Assembly (NCBI RefSeq): GCF_000711715.1
Contig: NZ_JONN01000001.1
Coordinates: 1,853,501 to 1,917,500 of the forward strand
Source: Sphingomonas astaxanthinifaciens DSM 22298
Lineage (GTDB): Bacteria; Pseudomonadota; Alphaproteobacteria; Sphingomonadales; Sphingomonadaceae
Length of the DNA: 64,000 bases
Reading direction: 5' to 3'
Made by a program: the position numbers and the translations under genes. Positions 8,891 through 19,127 of this stretch are shown here, one piece after another. The notes below the pieces were generated by a model. It was not told the origin of the DNA and searched no databases. It saw only the letters and a list, made by a program, of their open reading frames with translations. Every line of letters begins with the position of its first letter. Positions within the stretch are counted from its first letter, which is position 1.

Positions 8891-8919
8891 TTGAAAGGTG
8901 ATTCAACTTTCAGTATCCG
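8891..8919 (+). promoter_or_regulatory. Promoter with inverted repeat for the TonB receptor gene
   Basis: TTGAAA (8891-8896) and TATCCG (8914-8919), 17 bases apart, form a plausible -35/-10 pair. In and around the spacer lie two nested inverted repeats: TGAAAG/CTTTCA (8892-8897 and 8907-8912) and TTGAA/TTCAA (8891-8895 and 8902-8906). This is the expected place for a TetR operator. That the neighbouring TetR protein binds it is inferred. Confidence 0.5.
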
Positions 8920-8991
8920 ACTCGTCATGAGCGGCGCTGCCGGCAAGTAGGTCCGGCCGGTCTCGCCGCACGAGGGGGAGTCCTGATCATC

Positions 8992-11316
<2,325 letters not shown>

Positions 11317-11326
11317 TCGCATCGGC

Positions 11327-11362
11327 GGCACGGGACGCTTGGAACAGCGAGCGTCCCGTGCC
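11327..11362 (+). terminator. Perfect 13-pair hairpin between the TonB receptor and MFS genes
   Basis: GGCACGGGACGCT (11327-11339) and AGCGTCCCGTGCC (11350-11362) are exact reverse complements with a ten-base loop. No U-run follows and the MFS ATG comes 12 bases later. It may act as a leaky terminator or as an mRNA-stabilising element that lets the receptor be made in excess over the permease. Confidence 0.7.
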
Positions 11363-11374
11363 ACCACCTCCACC

Positions 11375-12646
11375 ATGACCGCCGCAGCCCGCGCCGCCCC
11401 GCGCTCTCCGAACCTCGTCCTGTTCTTCCTGCTGCTGGCCTACATCCTCAATTTCCTCGACCGGCAGATCCTCGGCATCCTCGCCGCGCCGATCCAGGCC
11501 GACCTCAAGCTCACCGACAGCGAATTCGGCACCATCGCGGGGATCGCCTTCGCCATCCTCTATTCGGTGCTCGGCGTGCCGCTCGCGCTTCTGGCCGACC
11601 GGACCAGCCGCAGCTGGGTCGTCACCGCCAGCCTCACCGTGTGGAGCGGGTTCACCGCGCTCTGCGGCACCGCGACGGGCTTCTGGCAGCTGTTCCTCTA
11701 CCGCCTCGGCGTCGGGATCGGCGAAGCGGGCGGCGTCGCCCCCTCCTACGCCATCATCAGCGACTATTTCCCGCCCGAACGCCGTGCCCGCGCGCTCGGC
11801 ATCTATTCGCTCGGCGTTCCGCTGGGCCTAGGCGGTGGCACCATCATCGGTGCCTATCTCGCCGCCAATTTCAACTGGCAGACCGCCTTCTTCGTCATGG
11901 GCATGATCGGCCTCGTCCTCGCGCCGATCCTCAAATGGGTCGTGCGCGACCTGCCCAAGCCGGTCACGGCCACGCCCGCCGAACGCCCCCGCGCCGGCAC
12001 CGTCTTCAAGACGCTCGCCGCCAAGCCGACCTTCTGGCTGCTCGCCTTTGCCGCCTCGATGAGCTCGCTGGTCGGCTACGGCCTCGCGCTCTGGACCCCG
12101 TCGATCCTCATCCGCAGCTTTGACCTCAGCCTGATCCAGTCGGGCCAGTTCATGAGCTCGCTCCTGCTCATCGGCGGGACCGCGGGCGTGTTCGCGGGCG
12201 GTGTCCTCGCCGACAGGCTCGGTCACCTCGACCGCAAATGGTATGCGCTGCTGCCCGCGATCGCCTGGCTGGTCACCGCACCCTTCTTCCTGTTCGGCTT
12301 TCTCAGCCCGAATCTCGCGGTCGCCTGGCCGCTGCTGCTGATCCCCAATGCGCTCAATATCCTCTGGCTCGGCCCCATCACGACCGCGGTCCAGCATCTC
12401 GTCGCGCCGGCCCAGCGCGCCACGGCGGCGGGCTTCTTCCTCCTGATCAACAATCTCATCGGACTGGGCGTGGGCCCCAAGCTGATCGGCGCCATCTCGA
12501 CCCATCTGAAGACCAGCTACGGCGCCGAATCGCTGCGCTACGCCGCCATGGGCGTGCTCGGCTTCTACCTCGTCGCCGCGCTTCTCGCTTGGATCGCAAG
12601 CCGGCGGATGGATCGTGACTGGATCGAGGAAGATCGTTCCGCCTGA
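11375..12646 (+). CDS. MFS transporter, spinster-like
   Basis: 423 residues with twelve hydrophobic segments. The N-terminal YILNFLDRQILGILAAPIQ and the loop A-L-L-A-D-R-x-S-R match the spinster-like branch of the major facilitator superfamily, which in sphingomonads commonly sits beside a TonB receptor and moves organic acids, aromatic compounds or peptides across the inner membrane. I start at ATG 11375, since the longer frame to 11339 would begin inside the upstream hairpin. With the TonB receptor it makes a full two-membrane uptake route, probably controlled by the divergent TetR protein. The substrate is unknown. Confidence 0.9.
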   Translation: MTAAARAAPRSPNLVLFFLLLAYILNFLDRQILGILAAPIQADLKLTDSEFGTIAGIAFAILYSVLGVPLALLADRTSRSWVVTASLTVWSGFTALCGTATGFWQLFLYRLGVGIGEAGGVAPSYAIISDYFPPERRARALGIYSLGVPLGLGGGTIIGAYLAANFNWQTAFFVMGMIGLVLAPILKWVVRDLPKPVTATPAERPRAGTVFKTLAAKPTFWLLAFAASMSSLVGYGLALWTPSILIRSFDLSLIQSGQFMSSLLLIGGTAGVFAGGVLADRLGHLDRKWYALLPAIAWLVTAPFFLFGFLSPNLAVAWPLLLIPNALNILWLGPITTAVQHLVAPAQRATAAGFFLLINNLIGLGVGPKLIGAISTHLKTSYGAESLRYAAMGVLGFYLVAALLAWIASRRMDRDWIEEDRSA

Positions 12647-12706
12647 GCGCGGAAATCTGCCATTCACCTTCGGGCGACGAAGCGACTGTAACGCTTGGTG
12701 AATTCA

Positions 12707-12732
12707 GGAACGAACCGCGTCGGCGGGCCGTT
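12707..12732 (+). promoter_or_regulatory. Sigma-EcfG (general stress response) type promoter
   Basis: GGAAC at 12707-12711 and CGTT at 12729-12732 are separated by exactly 17 bases, matching the alphaproteobacterial EcfG consensus GGAAC-N16/17-CGTT. The likely transcript start is about 20 bases before the ATG at 12758, leaving room for the GAAAGGAG ribosome site at 12743-12750. Assignment rests on sequence match alone. Confidence 0.65.
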
Positions 12733-12757
12733 CAACGCTCCCGAAAGGAGCTCTCCG

Positions 12758-13867
12758 ATGAGAAAGAGCATGATTCTGGCTGGCGCCGCGGCGCTGGCAA
12801 TCACTGGTCCCGCCATGGCGCAGGGCAAGGGCCACGGCGGCCCGCACGGCGGCGGCGGCGGTGGTCCCGCCAAGATGGAGCGCGGTGGCGGCGGTGGCGG
12901 CCCCAAGATGCAGCGCGGCGGTGGCAACGGCGGCGGAATGGCGATGCGCGGCGGCGGTGGTTCGCAGCGCGCCGAACGCCAGGCGATGCGCGGTCCCGAG
13001 CGCGCGCCCAGGATGGAGCGCGGTTCAAAAATGGAGCGCGGTCCCAGGATGGAGCGCGGCCCGGTCCGCGAGGTCCGTCGCGACGCCATGCGTGGTCCCG
13101 AGCGCAAGCTCGAGCGCGGCAACGGCCGCCCGGTCGAACTTCGCCAGGCCGGACGCGAGCTTGAGCTACGCGGGTCCGACCGGCGGATTGCCGAGGTCGT
13201 CCGGGGCTCGCGTTTCTTTAGCAATCCGACCGTTTTCCAGTCGGTCCGCCAGACGGGCCTCGTCGACGGCTGCCCGCCGGGCCTCGCGGCCAAGAACAAC
13301 GGCTGCCTGCCCCCGGGCCAGGCCCGCAAGCTGGTCGGCGCGGTCGCGCCGGTCGCACTCGGCTCGGCGCTGCTGCCGCCGCTCTACCGCAGCTGGTACC
13401 CGGACAATGACGATTATTACTACCGGACCGGGGACAATTACGTGTACCGGATCGACCGCGATCGTAATTATGTCGACGGCTACTGGCCGCTCTACAACGA
13501 TTACACCGGCGCTTATTACGTCGGCGCGGCCTATCCGCAGGACTATCTCGGCTATTACAACGTGCCGACCCAGTACCAGCCCTGGTATGCCGACAATAGC
13601 GATTACTATTATCGCTACGGCGACGGCTCGATCTACCAGGTCGGTCGCAACGACGGCGTGATCGATGGGATCGTGTCGCTGCTGGCCGGCGGGTTCGGGA
13701 TCGGCCAGCCGATGCCGGCGGGCTACGACGTCTATAACGTGCCCTACGCCTATCGCGATCGCTATGCGGACACGCCGGACGCCTGGTATCGCTACAACGA
13801 CGGCTACATCTATCAGGTCGATCCGACCACGCGCCTCGTCCAGGCGATCGTGGAGACCCTCGTCTGA
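12758..13867 (+). CDS. Secreted Gly/Arg-rich protein with three C-terminal Tyr-rich repeats
   Basis: 369 residues; function not recognised. GAAAGGAG seven bases upstream supports the ATG at 12758. A Sec signal (MRKSMILAGAAALAITGPAMA) leads into a low-complexity Gly region and then repeated M-E-R-G-(P/S) and M-R-G-P-E-R units up to about residue 130. The middle has a C-P-P-G-L-A-x-K-N-N-G-C-L-P-P-G-Q pair of cysteines, seen also in RcnB-type periplasmic proteins. The C-terminal half holds three related units that start DYYYRTGD, DYYYRYGD and AWYRYNDG and continue with Y-x-(I/V)-(D/G). The stop overlaps the next ATG (TGATG). A sigma-EcfG-like promoter lies upstream, suggesting an envelope stress role. 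Confidence 0.75.
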   Translation: MRKSMILAGAAALAITGPAMAQGKGHGGPHGGGGGGPAKMERGGGGGGPKMQRGGGNGGGMAMRGGGGSQRAERQAMRGPERAPRMERGSKMERGPRMERGPVREVRRDAMRGPERKLERGNGRPVELRQAGRELELRGSDRRIAEVVRGSRFFSNPTVFQSVRQTGLVDGCPPGLAAKNNGCLPPGQARKLVGAVAPVALGSALLPPLYRSWYPDNDDYYYRTGDNYVYRIDRDRNYVDGYWPLYNDYTGAYYVGAAYPQDYLGYYNVPTQYQPWYADNSDYYYRYGDGSIYQVGRNDGVIDGIVSLLAGGFGIGQPMPAGYDVYNVPYAYRDRYADTPDAWYRYNDGYIYQVDPTTRLVQAIVETLV

Positions 13868-14442
13868 TGCGCGGCGTCGTTCCCCTCGCAAGCCTCGCCC
13901 TGCTGCTCGCCGCCTGCGGGCAGCAGGGGGGCAACGGCAATGCCGCTCCCGCTGGCTCGACCGAAAGCAATCTCTCGACCGCGACCGCGGTGCCCAAGGA
14001 TGACCTCGGGGCCCTGCTCGGATCGCAGCCGCGGCTGGCCGGGCTGATCAAGGCGGCCGGGATGGAGCCGATCCTCTCGGGCAAGGAGCCTTACACGCTC
14101 CTCGCGCCGACGGACCAGGCCCTCGACGCGCTTCCCGCCGGGACGCTCGAGCGGCTGCAGTCTCCTGCCGGCAAGGCCGAGCTCACCGGGCTGCTGCGCC
14201 ATCATATCCTGCCGGGCACGATCCTCGTCGCCGACCTCGCGCGAGCGGTGGAGAGCGGCGGCGGCAAGGCCACCCTCGCGACCATGGCCGGCGACCCGCT
14301 CACCGTCACCAAGGAAGGCAATGTCTTCCGAATTGGTGACAGCGGCTCGGGCGGGGCGCGCTTCGTCGGCGACGAGCGTCCGGCCCGCAACGGCGTCATT
14401 CACCCGATCGACGCGGTGCTCCCGCTGCCCGCGGCGAAGTAA
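13867..14442 (+). CDS. Fasciclin (FAS1) domain lipoprotein
   Basis: 191 residues. A lipoprotein signal ends at LLLAACGQQ with the lipidated cysteine at about residue 17. One FAS1 domain fills the rest: LIKAAGMEPILSGKEPYTLLAPTDQAL, then LTGLLRHHILPGTI and the final NGVIHPIDAVLPLP. Such domains mediate adhesion or act at the cell surface. The ATG overlaps the stop of the Tyr-repeat protein by one base, so both are likely made from the same stress-type promoter. A long inverted repeat follows it. The lipobox has no Asp at +2, so it may be sorted to the outer membrane. Confidence 0.88.
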   Translation: MRGVVPLASLALLLAACGQQGGNGNAAPAGSTESNLSTATAVPKDDLGALLGSQPRLAGLIKAAGMEPILSGKEPYTLLAPTDQALDALPAGTLERLQSPAGKAELTGLLRHHILPGTILVADLARAVESGGGKATLATMAGDPLTVTKEGNVFRIGDSGSGGARFVGDERPARNGVIHPIDAVLPLPAAK

Positions 14443-14452
14443 CGTATCCAAT

Positions 14453-14493
14453 TCGGAGGAGGCCGCGAAGACAACTTCGCGACCCTCCTCCGA
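14453..14493. terminator. Long two-part hairpin between the FAS1 and histidine kinase genes
   Basis: Outer arms TCGGAGGAGG (14453-14462) and CCTCCTCCGA (14484-14493) pair over ten bases, and inner arms CGCGAAG (14464-14470) and CTTCGCG (14475-14481) pair over seven around an ACAA loop. Only three bases are unpaired between the two stems. No U-run follows. It is probably a terminator or processing site isolating the two transcripts. Confidence 0.6.
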
Positions 14494-14569
14494 TGCGGAC
14501 GTTTCACCGCTGGAACGAACGCAGCGGATCGGAAACCCTCCGGCAGCCGGATTGCTGGAGTGAACCGAC

Positions 14570-17500
14570 ATGTTTCGCGCCCTGCGCGCCGCCGCGACAA
14601 CCGGCCTGCCCCTTCTCCTCGCTTCCGTCCTCACCCTTGCCCTGGCGCTGTCCGGGATCCTGCTGACCGCAGAGGGCGGACGGATCGCCATGCTGTGGCT
14701 CGCCAATGCCGCGCTCATTGCCCTGCTGCTGATGCGCCCCCGCCGCGAATGGGCGGGACTGATGACGGCGGGGGGCCTCGGCTACGTCGCGGCCAATCTC
14801 CTGTCGGGCGACGGCCTTCCGCTCGCCATCGGTCTTGCAGGCTGCAATCTCGTCGAGATCGCGATCGTCGCCTGGTCGTTCGTTCACTGGCACCGCGAGC
14901 CCGTGCCGATCGTGTCGGTCGCCCAGCTCGAAACCCTCGCGCTGCTGGCGATCAGCGCGCCCTTGGTGTCGACCGCGCTCGCCGGGCTCGTGCTTGCGCT
15001 GGCCGGGGCGGGCGCGAGCATCGCCGCGCTGTCGCACTGGTACGTCGCCGACATGCTGGGCATCATGATGCTGCTGCCGGTCGCGCTGTCCGTGGTCGCC
15101 CGCCAATCGCTTCCCGGCCCCGTCTCCGCGCGCGGCCGCGCCGGGCGGATCGAATTCGCCCTCCTGCTCGCCCTGATCGCGGTTACCGGGGCCTGGGTCT
15201 TCACGGCCAATGCCGAATTGCTGTTCCTGACGACTCCGGGGCTGGTCCTCGCGGGCCTTCGCTTACGTCTCCACCAGGCCACGCTCGCGGTCGCGCTCGC
15301 CTGCGCGATCGCGGGTGCCGCGACGCTTCTTGGCCATGGCCCGCTGAGCGCCTTGTCCGTGAGCGAGAGCTCGCGGATGTTCCTGTTGCAGGCCTATATG
15401 GCGACGGCGGTCATCCTCGTGCTCCCGATCGCGACCCTGAACGAGCAGCGTGGACGCACGGCCGCCACCCTGCGCCAGCGTGAGGAACATTACCGCCTGC
15501 TCGCCGACCAGAGCAGTGACCTCATCCTCCGCCTCGATGCGAGCGGTCACGCCCTGTTTGTCTCGGGCGCCTCGCGGCGCCTGCTCGGCCTCGAAGAGCA
15601 GGCCTTGCGCGGTCCCCTGCTGCTCGAACGGCTGTTTCCCGATGATCGCCAGCGCCTCCTCGCCGCCATCGGCCGGACAGTTCGTTACGGCCATGCGGTC
15701 GCCTGCGTCCGACTGCGCAACGCGCGTGGCGGCTATCGCTGGATGGAGGCGCACACCCGTTCGGGCTCTCTTCACCATGAGGAAAAGGCCGAGGCGCCGC
15801 TCCCGACCGGAGAGCCCGGTGTCCTGTCCCGCGACGAGCCGGCAATCATCGTCGCCACGCTGCGCGACATCCACGAGCGGCACAATGCCGAGCGGCAGGC
15901 GACCGCGAGCGCGGCGCGTATCCGGGAGGCCAATCACCTCCTGAGAATGGCCGAGGAACTCGCCTCGCTGGGCCATTGGGTGTTCGATGCCGACCGCCGC
16001 GAACTGCTCTTCTCCGAGGAAGCGGCGACCCTGCTCGGCTTCGCCCAGCTCACTGCCGATCCGGCCGAGGCCCTCGCCCAGGTGGCGCAAACCGACCGCC
16101 GGCTGCTCCTGCGCGCCCTCGCCAAGGCCCGGCGCCGCCTGACCCCAATCGAATGCGTCGTCCGCATGCGCTCCGAGGGCGCGCCGCGCACCTTCCAGCT
16201 GCGGATCCAGCGCAAGGACGAGGATGGCGACGGCAGCGGCCTGTTCGGGGTGGTCAGCGAAATCACCGACAAGCTTCGCGCCGAGCAGCAGCTGGTCGCC
16301 GCGTTGCACGAAGCCCGCTCGGCCGCCGCGTTCCGAAGCCAGTTCCTCGCGACGATGAGCCACGAGATCCGCACCCCCATGACGGGGGTGCTCGGCATGA
16401 TCGAGCTTCTGGCGGGCGATCCCACGCCGAGCGAACGCGATCTCTACCTCGAGACGCTGCACCAATCGGCCGACCTGATGATGGCGGTGCTCAACGACAT
16501 TCTGGACTTCAGCAAGGTCGATGCGGGACGCCTGACGATCGCCGAGGAGCCCTTCGAGATTGGTGCCACCTTGCTCACCACGATGCGCCTGTTCGACCAC
16601 ACCGCCTCGACCCGCGGCCTGTCTCTGCACTTCGAGGGGTTGCCTACGGAGGAGCTGTGGCTGCGCGGGGATGCGCTCCGGCTCCGGCAGGTGCTCAGCA
16701 ACCTCCTCTCGAACGCGATCAAGTTCAGCAGCGAGGGCACGATTCGCCTGCGCTGCGCGATCGAGGAGCGCGGCCCGGCGAAGCGGGCACTTCGACTGTC
16801 GGTCAGCGACCAAGGCATCGGCATCCCGCCAGACCTTCTCGAGCGCCTGTTCGAGCCCTTCGTGCAGGGCGAGACCCCGGCCGCCGAGACCGGCACCGGC
16901 CTCGGTCTCGCGATCAGCGGCCGGCTGGTCGCCGCCATGGGCGGGACCATCACGATCGAGAGCCGTGAAGGCCAGGGCTCGACCTTCACCGTGGCCGTGA
17001 CCTTGCCGCTCGCGGCGCCGTCCCTCCCGGCGCAAACCCAAGAGACCCGTGATTCGGCCCGCTCGCTCGACATCCTTCTCGCCGAGGACAATCCGGTGAA
17101 CCAGCTGCTCGTGACCGCGCTGTGCAAGCGTCTGGGGCATCGGCTGACCGCGGCCGGGGACGGCGAGATGGCGGTGGCAACCGCGGCGACCCGCTGCTTC
17201 GACCTCATCCTGATGGACATGCAGATGCCGCGCTGCGACGGCCTCACCGCCGCCGAGCGCATCCGTCAGGGCGGCGGCCCCTCGGCGCAAACCCCGATCA
17301 TCGCGCTGACCGCCGATGCGGGGGCGGTGAGCAGACCCAATTTCGCCCACGCCGGGATCGACTCGGTGCTGACCAAGCCGGTCGACAGCCGTCTCCTCGG
17401 AGCAACGCTGGCGGACGTCGCCAGCGGACGCGTCAGGCGTGGTGTCCCACCTCGAAAACTCTCCGTTCCGACCAGCCTCGACGGCCGTGCGCTCGAGGAA

Positions 17501-17842
17501 ATGCGGACCTTGCTGGGTGATGCGCGGCTGGACGAACTGCTGTCCCTTCTCGCGGGCGAGCTCGAGCAACGCCCCCGCATGGTTCGTGAGGCGCTTGCCG
17601 ACCGGGACTTCGAGCGGGCCGCCGCCGAGGCCCATAGCCTCAAGGGCGCCGCCGCCAATCTGGGCGCAGGGCAGGTCGCCGAAGCCGCGCGGCTGCTCGA
17701 AATCGCGATTGCCGCTGCCGCTTCCGGCGAGGCACGAGGGGTCACTCCCGCCCTTCGTCGCCTCGCCGGCGCCGTCAGCAAGACCCAGCAGGCGCTTGCG
17801 GCGGTGCCACGCTCCGCGAACGTCCTCGCCGTCGAGGCCTGA
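14570..17842 (+). CDS. MASE1-PAS hybrid sensor histidine kinase with receiver and Hpt domains
   Basis: 1090 residues. About eight membrane segments in residues 1-290 form a MASE1 sensor (with the typical LWLANAALIALLLMRPRREW). Two PAS regions follow, near 304-400 (REEHYRLLADQSSDLILRLD) and 460-570. The kinase core has the H-box MSHEIRTPM with the phosphorylated His598, N-box LLSNAIKFSSEG near 710, and G-boxes DQGIGIPP and GTGLGLAIS. A receiver domain starts near 834 (ILLAEDNPVNQ) with phospho-acceptor Asp883 in LMDMQMP, and a C-terminal Hpt domain has His1022 in EAHSLKGAAANLG. All residues for a complete His-Asp-His relay are present. No partner response regulator is adjacent. Confidence 0.93.
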   Translation: MFRALRAAATTGLPLLLASVLTLALALSGILLTAEGGRIAMLWLANAALIALLLMRPRREWAGLMTAGGLGYVAANLLSGDGLPLAIGLAGCNLVEIAIVAWSFVHWHREPVPIVSVAQLETLALLAISAPLVSTALAGLVLALAGAGASIAALSHWYVADMLGIMMLLPVALSVVARQSLPGPVSARGRAGRIEFALLLALIAVTGAWVFTANAELLFLTTPGLVLAGLRLRLHQATLAVALACAIAGAATLLGHGPLSALSVSESSRMFLLQAYMATAVILVLPIATLNEQRGRTAATLRQREEHYRLLADQSSDLILRLDASGHALFVSGASRRLLGLEEQALRGPLLLERLFPDDRQRLLAAIGRTVRYGHAVACVRLRNARGGYRWMEAHTRSGSLHHEEKAEAPLPTGEPGVLSRDEPAIIVATLRDIHERHNAERQATASAARIREANHLLRMAEELASLGHWVFDADRRELLFSEEAATLLGFAQLTADPAEALAQVAQTDRRLLLRALAKARRRLTPIECVVRMRSEGAPRTFQLRIQRKDEDGDGSGLFGVVSEITDKLRAEQQLVAALHEARSAAAFRSQFLATMSHEIRTPMTGVLGMIELLAGDPTPSERDLYLETLHQSADLMMAVLNDILDFSKVDAGRLTIAEEPFEIGATLLTTMRLFDHTASTRGLSLHFEGLPTEELWLRGDALRLRQVLSNLLSNAIKFSSEGTIRLRCAIEERGPAKRALRLSVSDQGIGIPPDLLERLFEPFVQGETPAAETGTGLGLAISGRLVAAMGGTITIESREGQGSTFTVAVTLPLAAPSLPAQTQETRDSARSLDILLAEDNPVNQLLVTALCKRLGHRLTAAGDGEMAVATAATRCFDLILMDMQMPRCDGLTAAERIRQGGGPSAQTPIIALTADAGAVSRPNFAHAGIDSVLTKPVDSRLLGATLADVASGRVRRGVPPRKLSVPTSLDGRALEEMRTLLGDARLDELLSLLAGELEQRPRMVREALADRDFERAAAEAHSLKGAAANLGAGQVAEAARLLEIAIAAAASGEARGVTPALRRLAGAVSKTQQALAAVPRSANVLAVEA

Positions 17843-17962
17843 ACCCGCCGCAATCCCCCTTCCCCGGGCCCCACTCGCCGCTATAACGAGCCGACACATT
17901 TGCCGGGCGGACCCCTTCGAGGGCGGCCGCCGGGCGCCGGGGCAAAGGACTGAGCAGCTGCG

Positions 17963-19066
17963 ATGAAGGCGACGATCGAACGAGCCACCCTCCTCAAGAG
18001 CCTCAGCCACGTGCAATCCGTCGTCGAACGGCGGAACACCATTCCGATCCTGTCGAACGTCCTGCTCGATGCGCGCGAGGACGGCTCGCTGCGGCTGATG
18101 GCGACCGATCTCGACCTGCAGGTCGACGAGACCGTGCCCGCCAATGTCACGACCGCCGGCGCGACGACGGTGTCGGCCCACACCTTCTTCGACATCGTCC
18201 GCAAGCTGCCCGAGGGCAGCCAGGTCGAACTGAGCGCCGCCGACGGCAAGATGCAGGTCGTCGCCGGCCGCGCCCGCTTCAATCTCTCGACCTTGCCGCG
18301 CGACGATTTTCCGGTCATCGCCGAGGGCGAGCTGCCCAGCAGGTTCGAGCTTCCGGCCGCGACGCTGCGCCAGATCATCGACAAGACCAAGTTCGCGATC
18401 AGCTCGGAAGAGACCCGTTATTATCTGATGGGCATCTTCCTCCACGTCGCCGACGACATGCTCAAGGCCGCGGCCACCGACGGCCACCGGCTCGCGCGGG
18501 TCACCGTGCCCAAGCCCGAGGGCGCCGACGGCATGCCCGATGTGATCGTGCCCAAGAAGTGCGTGCTCGAGCTTCGCAAGCTCCTCGACGAGGTCGAGGG
18601 CACAGTCGAGGTCTCGCTCTCGGCGACCAAGATCCGCTTCGTGCTCGGCCATGCGGTGCTGACCAGCAAGCTGATCGACGGCAGCTTCCCCGACTACAAC
18701 CGGGTGATCCCGACCGCGAATGACAAGCTCCTCAAGCTCGACCCCGCGAGCTTCAAGGCCGGCGTCGACCGCGTTGCGACCATCGCCAGCGAAAAGACCC
18801 GCGCGGTCAAGATCAGCCTCGACCGCGACCGCGTCACCCTGTCGGTGACCTCGCCCGAGAACGGCCTCGCCACCGAGGAACTGGCCGCCGACTACAGCGC
18901 CGACGGGCTCGAGATCGGGTTCAACGCGCGCTATCTTCTCGACATCCTGTCGGAGATCGATGGCGATACGGTGGAGGTCCACCTCGCCGATGCCGCCGCG
19001 CCGACCCTGCTGCGCGAAAACGACAAGTCGAGCGCGCTCTACGTCCTGATGCCGATGCGGGTCTGA
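17963..19066 (+). CDS. dnaN: DNA polymerase III beta subunit (sliding clamp)
   Basis: 367 residues spanning the three clamp domains. Recognisable parts are the opening MKATIERATLLKSLSHVQSV with VERRNTIPILSNVLL, the interdomain RYYLMGIFLH, DGHRLA in the second domain, SFPDYNRVIP at the start of the third, and the final YVLMPMRV, the M-P-M-R ending shared by bacterial clamps. It encircles DNA and tethers DNA polymerase III. dnaA is not upstream here; a histidine kinase gene is. recF and gyrB lie further on, so this is an opened-up form of the dnaA-dnaN-recF-gyrB block. A TATAAC (17882-17887) could be its -10 element, though I see no clear -35. Confidence 0.96.
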   Translation: MKATIERATLLKSLSHVQSVVERRNTIPILSNVLLDAREDGSLRLMATDLDLQVDETVPANVTTAGATTVSAHTFFDIVRKLPEGSQVELSAADGKMQVVAGRARFNLSTLPRDDFPVIAEGELPSRFELPAATLRQIIDKTKFAISSEETRYYLMGIFLHVADDMLKAAATDGHRLARVTVPKPEGADGMPDVIVPKKCVLELRKLLDEVEGTVEVSLSATKIRFVLGHAVLTSKLIDGSFPDYNRVIPTANDKLLKLDPASFKAGVDRVATIASEKTRAVKISLDRDRVTLSVTSPENGLATEELAADYSADGLEIGFNARYLLDILSEIDGDTVEVHLADAAAPTLLRENDKSSALYVLMPMRV

Positions 19067-19072
19067 TGGTTG

Positions 19073-19104
19073 TCGCTCCCCTTCGCGAATGCGTCGGGGA
19101 GCGA
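19073..19104 (+). terminator. Hairpin after dnaN
   Basis: TCGCTCCCC (19073-19081) and GGGGAGCGA (19096-19104) pair perfectly over nine bases around a 14-base loop. The stem lies between convergent dnaN and the LuxR-TM gene and could end transcription from either side. There is no U-run, so efficiency is uncertain. Confidence 0.55.
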
Positions 19105-19127
19105 ACCGTCGATCGATGGCGGGAGGG

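Noticed and set aside
12637..12654. TTCCGC/GCGGAA stem at the MFS stop codon as a terminator
   Set aside because: Six pairs with no U-run and overlapping the coding end; too weak to call.
17843..17962. A replication origin next to dnaN
   Set aside because: No DnaA boxes of the TTATCCACA type, no AT-rich unwinding stretch and no dnaA gene are visible.
15263..18982. A 1239-codon open frame on the minus strand opposite the histidine kinase and dnaN
   Set aside because: It lies antisense to two certain genes and has the Arg/Ala/Gly/Asp-rich composition expected from the mirror of GC-rich codons; no domain is recognisable.
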